Source of the DNA: Gracilaria gracilis
Taxonomy: Eukaryota; Rhodophyta; Florideophyceae; Gracilariales; Gracilariaceae
DNA length: 64,000 bases
Assembly (NCBI GenBank): GCA_030374805.1
Contig: JARGSG010000086.1
Span: 124,001-188,000, forward strand
Direction: 5' to 3'
The position numbers and the translations under genes were made by a program. Below the pieces are notes generated by a model. The model had not been told where the DNA came from and searched no databases. It was given only the letters and a program-made list of their open reading frames with translations. Positions 10,358 to 19,229 of the stretch are shown one piece after another; position 1 is the first letter of the stretch, and the number at the start of each line of letters is the position of its first letter.

Positions 10358-11689
10358 GGTGGTGTGCGCATCTCTTGATTGTGTTCGGGGTTTTTGGTTC
10401 CACCAACTTGGTTGTAAAGCGCTTCTGTACCTTTGTAGAATTAAAAGAGCACGAGTGTGAGCCACAGCGGGCATTCCCACACACTCAAAAACGCGATCTG
10501 GCTCGATGTAACCTTCGGTAGATAGATTCACGACGATGAATCATGCACGTGTCATGCCAGCGCCCAACAGTGCCGTTGGACGACAACAACCGACAATGGA
10601 CGTGAGAGGGGCACGTGGCGCGCACATGCCAGAACACACGAACGTCCTTCAGCGGCCGCATTAATGCGGCCGCAGGGAGACTCCACTCGTCCAAAGTTAC
10701 GAAGGTACAGGTAGATGCCGGCAGCTACAGACAAACCGCCTTGCTGCGGTAGTCTCTCCACAACAAAGTGCGGCCCGTATGGGCGACTCTTGACCCATCA
10801 CTGGGCCTTGACTGCTATCTCCGTCTTGACGAGTCCAGCATGGGGCATCCCATGCAGTACCGCTTGTTTACGCTCATGGGATCGGCTTTGAAGGTATGAA
10901 TTGTGTAATCCTACATTCATGAAACAGCAAATCTCTCACCGCACGCTTTTGCGTTCGGTTTAATTCTTGAGGACTTCAATCTGGATCGAAGTGAAGAGGA
11001 ACATAAGTGTACTACTGTGATGATGAATCATGCGATCGCGATACAAGGAAGCGATCAGAACAAGCGACCAAGCGACCAGGAAAAGCTACAGTACCTGGAT
11101 AAGTGAGCAGGATAAGCGGCGAGGGAAAGCTTTGGCACAACTACAGTAACTGTGCCTCTTACGGCAATGCAAGAAGAAAATATTCTTGAATAGCCTGTCT
11201 GCACAACTGTGCTATGTATTGGAAGGTGGCTTTGGTAAAGATGCCGGCAGTCAGCATGAGTTCGGGTGGTTGGAGTGTTGATTATGAAGTGCGATTCGTC
11301 ATACAGAGCATATTCTGTTGTCCAAAATCTGTATGAGAAGAGGAGGAGCTGAATACAAACATCTCGCTTGTGTACGTAAACGGAAGCGAGAATTTCGTGG
11401 GACAAGAGTTTAACCAGACGTTCACCTAGCGCCAATTTCACTATGCTTTACTCGGGGGACGTTCGGGACGTTATTGAAAAGAATGAGCATGGTATTGGGC
11501 ATGCGCCTTGATTATCACCCAGTGCGGAGAATTATACTTCAGATGGTCCCAGTAATGCCTGCCAATTACCCCCTAATGCTGACAAGTATATCTCAGATAG
11601 TTCAACCAATGAGCCAAGGCGGGAGGGTCGATGCGGGAGAGGATGTGGGGAGAAGCATAAGGGAATCTTACAGGTTCAGATGGAGTATT
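10358..11689 (+). other. Spacer between paralogues 3 and 4
   Basis: No gene is supported. It has the ATTAAA signal (10440), a CGATCTGG block near 10494, the palindromic CACGTGGCGCGCACATGCC motif (10612-10630), blocks at 10890-11050 shared with the spacer after copy 1, and a decayed minisatellite (11033-11120). Confidence 0.65.
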
Positions 11690-11828
11690 ACGTGCTTGCT
11701 GCTACCCCTATTTCGTGGGTCTTTTCCATTTGACGGAATAAGTGCTTGATGCATCATAAGCAGGAGAGCTTACTTAAAGCGAAGACGACAAAGTTTTGGA
11801 AGGGCACGCAGTTCGGTATAAAAGGGGA
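11690..11828 (+). promoter_or_regulatory. Core promoter of paralogue 4
   Basis: TATA box TATAAAAG at 11817-11824, 157 bases before the ATG, with the same GTTCGGTATAAAAGGGG context and an upstream TTTGACGGAATAAGTG block. The promoter is conserved although the downstream gene is truncated. Confidence 0.8.
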
Positions 11829-11973
11829 CTTCATGAGACGGAAACGTTGCTCATGGGTTCCGGCCGCCAGACTCCCTCCCAATACAGGTATCTCAAACTT
11901 TTGGAACGAGTATTGCTGAAGGAAGCTTCTGGTGTTGAACACTAGTCTTTGAAAATCGCAAAGAAAGAAAAAG

Positions 11974-13626
11974 ATGGAAGACATGGTTCATTTGGGACAG
12001 TTTGGGCATGTTTGCACAGTTGTGGCGGAAACCCAAGCCCAAGAGATAGAGCGACTGAGTGCTCTGAACAATTCCAAGAAGTATGTGAAGCATGGAGATT
12101 ATATTGATGGTGATCTCTATAGACGTGTTGACGATCGGGCGCTTACCGGAATGGAGACCATTGGGAACGAAGGTTCTGACTCACAGGGGAACACTTATGA
12201 TGAAAAGGTCCGTCATCGTTCGAAGGTTGGTTCCATTCGGATGAGATTTATCTGGAAGAAGATTAGAGGTTTTCTAAAGAAACTTCCCTCGCCAATGGAC
12301 TGCTTCTGTATGCTTGATACATTCACACAAGACAGCGGCGAGCTCGGAGTAGGCAATGCTGTAACTGTCGACGGCCAACCAGAGCCTCGTGAAACTCAGG
12401 AAGAACAACGTATTTGGAGGCGTAGCTTGAATGGCGGCATACTGGTACCTGACCCATCAACAGAAAGAGAATGTGATGATCACGATTCTGGACCGGGAAG
12501 AACGGCTGAGGGCCCGGAAGATATTAGAAATGAATCACCATGTACGGTTGTGGACGGACCCCCGCATCGAGTCAAGAGCAAAGTTGGCAGCGGGGAGGAC
12601 TTATCAGTGGTGCCGGAAGGTATGGTAGTGCGGACTTTGGCGAAGCTGCGATCGACGGGCAGCTTCGTTTTCAGAGAAATTGATTCCAACGCAAGTTATC
12701 ATGTGGAATCTATTGGTAGGGAGTTTTGTGGAGGCCAAGGTCCCTTCGCAGACTCTACCGGTGCAGAATCATTTGAGGGGCCCCGTTCTGGGGCATCCAT
12801 GCAGCAAAGAAATCCCAAGAAGGTTAGTGTGCATACCCACGAAGCTTCCCGTTTGCGCTCGAAGGATTTTGCAGATGGACAAGAAAAAGTAGATGTGGTA
12901 CACGAGAGCGAGTGTGTGGATAAGGGCGGGCCGAATGCACCATCAGTTGACGTTCATGCCGGAGACATGAAACAGCTACAAAGCATATTTGAGGAAGATA
13001 CTCCCTCTCTTGAAAACGTAGGACTGGTGGTTAAGTTTCCCGAAGGCATATCGAAACCTGGCAAAGACTTGAATCGTCGCACAAAACAATGTGGTGACGT
13101 CGGTACGCATATGGAGAACAAGAGCGTAATCGATGGCAGCAACGTTGTTACAAACTGTGAAGCAGTGGAAACAATCGCTATTGGAAGAGTGAAGAACGAG
13201 AAAAGCATCTCTGAACAGGGCAAACCCATTGTACCCTGTGAGATCGTCAGTCACGAAGCTTCTTCATTAGTGAAAGTGAAAGCATTGGTTCCAGCCTCCC
13301 ACATTTCGAACCAGAGAATAGATGATGTGTCGAAAATGCTCAGAGCGCATTCAGCACCGGATGTGAATGCTTTTCAAGAACCAGCGTTGGAGTCGTTGCA
13401 GGATCTTTCCAAACATTTGTCGGGGCGCGTGGAAAGAATTGTGTCACTTTTTGAATTACGGTCAGCAGATACCGAAACTGGTAACCGCCTCCAGGCCGAT
13501 TTGAAGTCGGAAAGCCGCAGTTTATGCGCTGGGCTGTCTTGCGATAGTGGGCTCCTTGATCGTGAGCACGATGACATGAATAGCAATGATGCGGAGGTGC
13601 AGGCGGTAGAGAATGATGACAGATAA
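11974..13626 (+). CDS. Unrecognised acidic low-complexity protein, paralogue 4 (550 aa, C-terminally truncated)
   Basis: Most divergent copy. It keeps the N-terminal block, a basic FLKKLPSPMDCFC block, PPHRVKSKVGSGEDLS through STGSFVFRE, SKHLSGRVERIVSLFELRS and GLSCDSGLLDRE, then stops at TGA-free sequence ending in TAA at 13624. The Ser-rich SSEEAS/SHLVDSC tail of the other copies is missing. Recognisable remnants of that tail (SSKED, FSRIVDL in one frame) lie beyond the stop near 13799-13850, so the truncation is secondary. Function unknown; it may be a pseudogene in progress. Confidence 0.8.
   Translation: MEDMVHLGQFGHVCTVVAETQAQEIERLSALNNSKKYVKHGDYIDGDLYRRVDDRALTGMETIGNEGSDSQGNTYDEKVRHRSKVGSIRMRFIWKKIRGFLKKLPSPMDCFCMLDTFTQDSGELGVGNAVTVDGQPEPRETQEEQRIWRRSLNGGILVPDPSTERECDDHDSGPGRTAEGPEDIRNESPCTVVDGPPHRVKSKVGSGEDLSVVPEGMVVRTLAKLRSTGSFVFREIDSNASYHVESIGREFCGGQGPFADSTGAESFEGPRSGASMQQRNPKKVSVHTHEASRLRSKDFADGQEKVDVVHESECVDKGGPNAPSVDVHAGDMKQLQSIFEEDTPSLENVGLVVKFPEGISKPGKDLNRRTKQCGDVGTHMENKSVIDGSNVVTNCEAVETIAIGRVKNEKSISEQGKPIVPCEIVSHEASSLVKVKALVPASHISNQRIDDVSKMLRAHSAPDVNAFQEPALESLQDLSKHLSGRVERIVSLFELRSADTETGNRLQADLKSESRSLCAGLSCDSGLLDREHDDMNSNDAEVQAVENDDR
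12641..12667 (+). promoter_or_regulatory. Coding-region hairpin in paralogue 4
   Basis: Perfect stem CGAAGCTGC / GCAGCTTCG with loop GATCGACGG, identical to copies 1 and 2 although the rest of this gene is the most divergent. Confidence 0.5.
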
Positions 13627-14580
13627 CGGACTGCTGGAAATGTAAAGTGGCGCCAGAGAGCCGTCCTGTCAAGAATGGGAATGCGGTTGATTGCGTAGAT
13701 TAAGGGAGCAGGGCGACATCTATGTACATGTACGACATACCAAGGGTATGTTGATGTGTCGTGACATGAGACTATAGAGTCCCCTAGCTTCGATGGAGCT
13801 CCAAAGAAGATTTTATGTCTTTCTCTCGTATCGTGGACTTGTCATTCCAGGTCCCGAAATCGGATCTGGTTCCACATATCGCGAAATCATGATGGCGAGT
13901 CGAGATTCACGTCACCCGGTTACCGTTGGTACCGTTGGTAAGGGTTAAGAGGGCTACCAACGGTGCTGTAGCGACGCTACTCCGTAGTTGCAGTGCCCCT
14001 GTACTGAGAAGCAACGCCGTGGCGCACACACGCCGGGGCACTCGCGACTCGCGACTCGAGAGACATTTAAGAGCAAAATTGCAGATCGAACCGGTGCGTC
14101 GGTAAGTTTGCTGCTCTATCTAATGTTATGGTTACAGGAGACGTAGCTTCAATTGATGACATACCTTCACCTTCAAAGGTAGAAGTACGTATCGTTCCAA
14201 CTGCCAACATGTTGTTACTGTATCATTAGGGATCTCGTTCGCAGCACTATTGTACTTGTTTTGTTTCTAGCGCTACCATCTCGTACCTCGTACCTAGGCG
14301 CAAGCAAAGCTGTGCAGCCACCGTCGTCTCTGCAAACCTCCGCAGTGCTTAACTGTTCATGCTTTGACTTGTTCTTTACTCAGCGCAGCACATAGTAGAA
14401 GGCTCCAACCCTAACGCGCACATGCGAACCAACCACGACGAAACAATGAAAAATGTCACACTTCACCTCTTTCATATGCGGGTTGCTTCGCATCCGCGTT
14501 GTTTTCTCAAACCGCATACAAATGTACCGGCGGCGGTGATAACGCCCATTTCTTGCGACAGAGCGACTGATGTGCCTGTT
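13627..14580 (+). other. Decayed 3' tail of paralogue 4 and end of the array
   Basis: Remnants of the lost C-terminal coding tail lie at about 13790-13860, followed by a CGGATCTGG block (13862) and a CGTGGCGCACACACGCC variant (14018-14034) of the spacer motif. Nothing recognisable follows up to the TATA box at 14621. Confidence 0.55.
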
Positions 14581-14598
14581 GTCGGTGTACGTCACTGA

Positions 14599-14630
14599 CC
14601 CAATGGCCATTTTTCCTTTGTATATAAAAA
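14599..14630 (+). promoter_or_regulatory. CCAAT box and TATA box without a clear gene
   Basis: CCAAT at 14599-14603 and TATATAAAAAGG at 14621-14632 have promoter-like spacing. The only ORF downstream (14635-15000, 121 codons) runs through a 5S rRNA fragment and looks spurious. The pair could drive a non-coding transcript or be a leftover from a mobile copy. Confidence 0.4.
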
Positions 14631-14710
14631 GGACGTGTTCCGAGTACTACTCTACGAAGAAGTAGCACAACCAACTTTTCGCATTCATGCTCGCAACCGT
14701 TTATACAAGG

Positions 14711-14758
14711 GTAGTACTGAAATAAGGGATCGGTCTGGAATGCCCAGTGCCGAATGCT
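14711..14758 (+). pseudogene. 3' fragment of a 5S rRNA gene
   Basis: From TAGTACTG to GTGCCGAATG this matches the last ~47 bases of the 5S rRNA gene at 22755-22874 with few differences, including box C and a following T-rich run. The 5' two thirds are absent, so it cannot be a functional 5S gene. It may be a truncated copy or part of a 5S-derived SINE. Confidence 0.7.
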
Positions 14759-15289
14759 TTTTCTCTTTTCCGTCTTGGTCGTCCATCTTGCATGGATCTC
14801 ACGCATTCCCTCCTTGTCTTTTGCAGGGCATCGCTTTTGTATCACCCGCAAACATTCTTGTTTCACCTCAATACTTTTCTTCTTTGCCACTGATCTTTCA
14901 CCATGGAGCAACAAAACAACTGTACCAGGCCACTACCCACTACATTCGCACAGCAATAGGACGTAAGCATGGTGGTTCGTCATTTGTGCTCTCTTCATAA
15001 AATATCAGTCACTCTTATTGTTGTTATTTCCTTCAGGTAACGTTTGAAACAACTATATTCGACAAACGAGTTGGGTTTTTGTGACACTTGGAATCAGAAT
15101 ACACATGAAATGAGTCTCGATTCTTTCTTTGCCATAGACACCAAGTTCAGAATATATTCCTTGGGTGGTTATCTTCACACAGAACGGATTACAGGAGGAC
15201 ATATAAGCATAAGAGGCGACTCATTCCTTCATTTATCATGCATCATGACATGAACATTGTTCTATCATGTACTGGCCCACTTTTGGCTT

Positions 15290-16210
15290 AGATCATTGCG
15301 GAGCTCGAGGATCTTTGCTTCTCGATTGGTAATCTGTAGGCGGAACGCCAAAGGTTGATCCTCGAGCCCCTCGATCCGCCGCCCAATGGCTTCACAGTCG
15401 AGCCTTGGCAAGGACGCAAGCTCATTTCGGCGTTCGTATTGGTTTTCGCGCACAATGCGCTCTATCACCGTGGATTCTTCCTTGGCCTTATCAAACGCCT
15501 TCCTTCAGTGCTCCGGTCGCTCCCTTCTCTTCAGTTGGTTCTTGTGGTCTCTTGTATTGTGTCAGGTCATGCCCGAAAGTACCCAGTGTTAGTCCCCAGA
15601 TCGGCCATGCTTGCGACTATGATACAAAAAAGCCATGCAAGTGAAGGCCGGTGGAGGGGGAGGAGAGGAAGCCTACAAGACAAGCATGGTGCCTTTTATA
15701 CTGCACTCCCTGCGATACGGCTGTCACTTCGAATTGGGCTCATTATCCTTCATGATTTAAATTGGCGGTATTCTTCAGCTGCGAAGAGAGAGTGATACAG
15801 CCAGTTACATTCTGCTTGGCCTACACATTGCTCAGAGTAGACTAGAGCCTGTAGAGATAGAAAACGAGGGCATTTGCCCCGCTACCTTCCTTGGCAGCTT
15901 GGCATGGAAGTGGGCGCCGAGTAACAATCATTTGTTTCTTTATGTTGGGGACAGTGGTCGAGTTGATGGACATGAAACTAAATCAGCACGTAAGATGGCT
16001 GGATCGTATGGAAGACTTGGTCTGCAGATTTGGTCTACACCCTGTGTATCATAATACTGGACTGCAGTTTTGGTGCCGATGGCTACACGCAAGGCTACTG
16101 ATCTCGTTTGCAGTCGTACGATACGTTGAGCGAATGAGTTGAAAACTGGTATTACACACGCTTTTGTGCTGGCCGATGAAATGGTGTGGCTATGCGGCAA
16201 AGAGCATGCT
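15290..16210 (-). repeat. Dispersed repeat copy, inverted partner of 35.1-36.1 kb
   Basis: Read on the minus strand, this block matches 35080-36110 on the plus strand over about 1 kb. Matching peptides include RRNELASLPRLD...IEGLEDQ versus RRNEFRPLQTLD...IDELEDQ, and PYDPAILRA versus PHDPAILRA. Both copies are broken by stops. The peptide-level similarity suggests a former coding sequence with a Lys/Arg-rich part followed by a coiled-coil-like C-terminus. I cannot assign it. Confidence 0.7.
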
Positions 16211-18390
16211 TGCAGTTATTATGCCGTGTTCGCTACATGGACTTTCTTAACCTATTTCACAGGCCCGTTCAACAAGAACCGCATCTTACAAAGAGCGGCA
16301 ACATGCTTCAGAAATTGTGGAGCTTAGAAACCTCAACTGATGTTTGGAAAGATGCAGAAGCAATGAACAAAGTATCGCTCGTGTGGATGGGAATGGAAGA
16401 AGTGGGGTTCCACTTACATGCCCACAGTCTTCTGTTGGTAGAGAAAGGACGTATTCAGAGGCTAGCAGCAAAAGAGCACAATGCTCCATCATTTGTACTC
16501 TATTCAAAACACATCAATCTCTCTTCTTATTGTTGTCGTTTCCCGGAGGTAAGGCGTGGAGCAGTCCTTTCTTTTGTTCGAGTACAGAGTTGAGTTTCTT
16601 CGAGACTTGATGTTAAGATGTTGAGAAACACGTGAAATGACTCTCGATTCCGCTTTCGCTTTGGATACCTTCTACATAGCGTGCCCGTTGGGTGATTTTT
16701 GCGAAACAGAAGTGATGGCAGGAAGAGCGTCAAGCTCAATAAGACCAACTCTCGACCAATCAGTCATTTAGTGTCATCATCACTTTGTCTTTTCACAATA
16801 CCAGAATCTTCGCCTGCGACGGGGTGCCCGACTTGTTTTCCATCCCGACCACGACCCCTGCTTGGCACCACAGACATGGTATAGTCTGTGGGGGTGTCTT
16901 CGATTTAATTACCTTCTGAGCTATTTGCCACTGCTTTCACGGCTTAAGTAAACTGATTCCATTTTGTCGGTAAAAGTGCGAGTTATTTATCAAAGGGTCG
17001 GTGATGGCGGACCAAACTGAACACCTTTGGAATGATGCGCCCGGCGGACGGGTTTTCAGTTTGTTGTTCCAACGACAAACTAGAGCTGCTACCCTCTGCC
17101 AGATCATGAAGAATGCGTAGTGCTACTTGGACTGGCCGGTTCCATTTTAACTCTGTGAAAGTGGACCACTTTCAACGGTCTATTAAAAGCTGTGAAGACA
17201 CCAAAAGGCAGGGCCGTACATGTGACTAACTATTATCTTTATCTACCTTTTGGTATGTCCTTTGAGTTATGGAACGCCGCCGGGAATGGGTTTCATTGTG
17301 GACTTTTCAGGGTACTGGTACTTCCAAATGCTCCCTCAATCTATTGCCAACGGTACAAGTATGCCACGATTAACACCTGTACATGCTGTGGTCCGAAACT
17401 GACTAATGAAACATGTATGGGCCTGCTTTTTGTAGAGCTCTCTCTTTTTATAGGTGCGCTTAGCTTAGATAGAACTAAGTGTGGAGCTTTTCTGGTGAAA
17501 GAAACGCTCTCTCATCAAGAAGTTCAACACCTTCTCTGGCTATTGTTTGATAGTGTGAGAAACAACAAGACCACGGCGATCTCGAAGGGGTGGGAGGCAA
17601 ACATGTCTAGAGCGTGTCCGTATCGGGCATCTTAGAACTTAAATTTCGACATCATTCAGAACGCCCGGGTGACAATCACAAACTAACTCCTTTCCAAAAA
17701 GATGGGTTCCAAGAAGATGTAACATTAGATAGAGCAGAACTCTACACTGTTGCCTCAAACAGGTCAAAACCATTGCGTTTTTTTAAAGCAACGTGGATTA
17801 AACTTTATTGAAGGAAATTGCCTCATTTTGAACGGAGCAACATAAATTATTCCCAGCGAAATTCAAGAAAGGCTAGTACTAAGCTAACACTCTTGACCTT
17901 TTAAACTTGTACAAATGGAAGATTCGAGGCAAGAGGGCCATAGAGACACAAGTGTAGCTCTTGGCCTTCTGTACCAATTGTTTCGAAGCAAAGACTTGTA
18001 GTCGATAGTATTAATAGGCATTAAGTTGGAAGCTATGCTCCCGTTTTGCATCTGAGATGCAAGTCCACTTTCGAAAGCTTAGAACTCGAGAACTTGTGCA
18101 AAATCTGACCATGACGGTCAACAACTCCGCATTCACATGCGTTGTGCGCAACAAATGTACAAGACATTTGTGTACATAATTTGTTTAAAACAAACCGATT
18201 CGAGAACCAATCTGACCAGTGATTACCATTGTAATCCTTCATATCAGTGACTGTAATCCCGAAGTGCGAAAGAAAACGAGTCCTCAAATGGACGAGACCG
18301 CTGGCTAATTGTGCAGGAGTTCAAGGTGCACCTTCAAATCTACAAAGGTATATATTTTTCGCATCATGCGTAGGCATTTTCTTGTAATAA
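16211..18390. other. No supported gene
   Basis: The longest open frame is 17192-17635 (+, 147 codons, Cys-rich centre); it has no promoter signal, recognised domain or second copy, so I do not call it. The remainder shows no structured RNA or repeat that I can recognise. Confidence 0.5.
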
Positions 18391-18394
18391 TATT

Positions 18395-18453
18395 GCTGCT
18401 GGAATCACCACAGTAGTGCTATATTATAGCATTACTGTGGTGATTCCGGCAGC
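18395..18453. repeat. Foldback hairpin (28-bp stem)
   Basis: Two 28-base arms (18395-18422 and 18426-18453) are reverse complements apart from two mismatches, around a 3-base ATT loop. The size and near-perfect arms suit a minimal foldback or MITE remnant, or a structured transcript. Confidence 0.75.
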
Positions 18454-19160
18454 GTTAACTACGCATGTGCGCGCGTATGAAATAGATACATAGCTCGAAC
18501 CTCCACGAGTAAGAGTGGAGATTTGGAGCCGTAATGGCTGCAAAAACGTGCAGCAAAAGTTGTTCAATTGTCTCAATGGATAGTTTCTACACGTCCTGGA
18601 CAGATGACCATGGATGCTTTTTTTTCATGACAGGATGCATCTAATATATGTCTTTGTAGAGAATTTTGCCCAACTGTCGAGTGGCGCGGAAGCACCAAAA
18701 AAGATTCTGGCCTTTCTGGAGAGGGAGAAATTTCTGTAAGATAGATCTCTGTTGTGTTAGGAATTAGAACACATTGTCCAATTAAAGAAGAAGAAGAGTG
18801 GAGTGGCGCACACAGAAGTTCATCTGCTTGCCCCTCTTCCCTGAACCCCAGACCACACGGGCATTTGACGATGATGCATGATATTAGAAGAATTCTTCTC
18901 GGCCAAGAATTCTGGTCTTCAAAATGTGTCCTTCTTCTTTCTTCTTTATTATGGTCTGCCGCACCTGATTCCGAGGTGGTAAGAGGATTACCCTACAAGT
19001 AATCTTCCTTCCATGAGATTTAGAGCTTTTCAGAAAGATACTCTTTCCTTACAAGGAAGAGTATTGCAACAGAAATCCTCTGTAGCCTTTTGTGGATTGA
19101 GCAACATTACCACACAAATGCCTCCGCAATGCTCCCCTGCGGCGGACTGAAAATCTACTC
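18454..19160. other. No supported gene; small inverted repeats
   Basis: Contains a short inverted repeat at about 19040-19066 (ATACTCTT...AAGAGTAT, where TTTCC pairs with GGAAG) and the palindrome AGAAGAATTCTTCT near 18890. No convincing coding sequence. Confidence 0.5.
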
Positions 19161-19162
19161 AT

Positions 19163-19172
19163 CTATATAAAA
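19163..19172 (+). promoter_or_regulatory. TATA box of the FAD-binding protein gene
   Basis: TATATAAAAA lies about 70-100 bases upstream of the first ATGs of the frameshifted gene that starts near 19230. Confidence 0.55.
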
Positions 19173-19229
19173 ACCCTTTGTTTCCTCCTCTCTCCATTCC
19201 GAGATCATCCAACAGTCTACTGGCATAAC

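Larger units (their letters stand above)
1..13860 (+). repeat. Head-to-tail array of four paralogous transcription units
   Basis: Four copies of one gene lie in the same orientation with start codons near 1045, 5141, 8544 and 11974, so units are about 4.1, 3.4 and 3.4 kb. Homology covers the promoter, 5' leader, coding region and parts of the 3' spacer, including ATTAAA signals, a TGGCGCGCACATGCC-like motif and GATCAGGACCAG minisatellite stretches. This is a classical tandem gene duplication. Copies 1 and 2 are the most alike. The array starts before or at the window edge: nothing in 1-700 is recognisably coding, so an earlier copy may lie outside. Confidence 0.9.
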
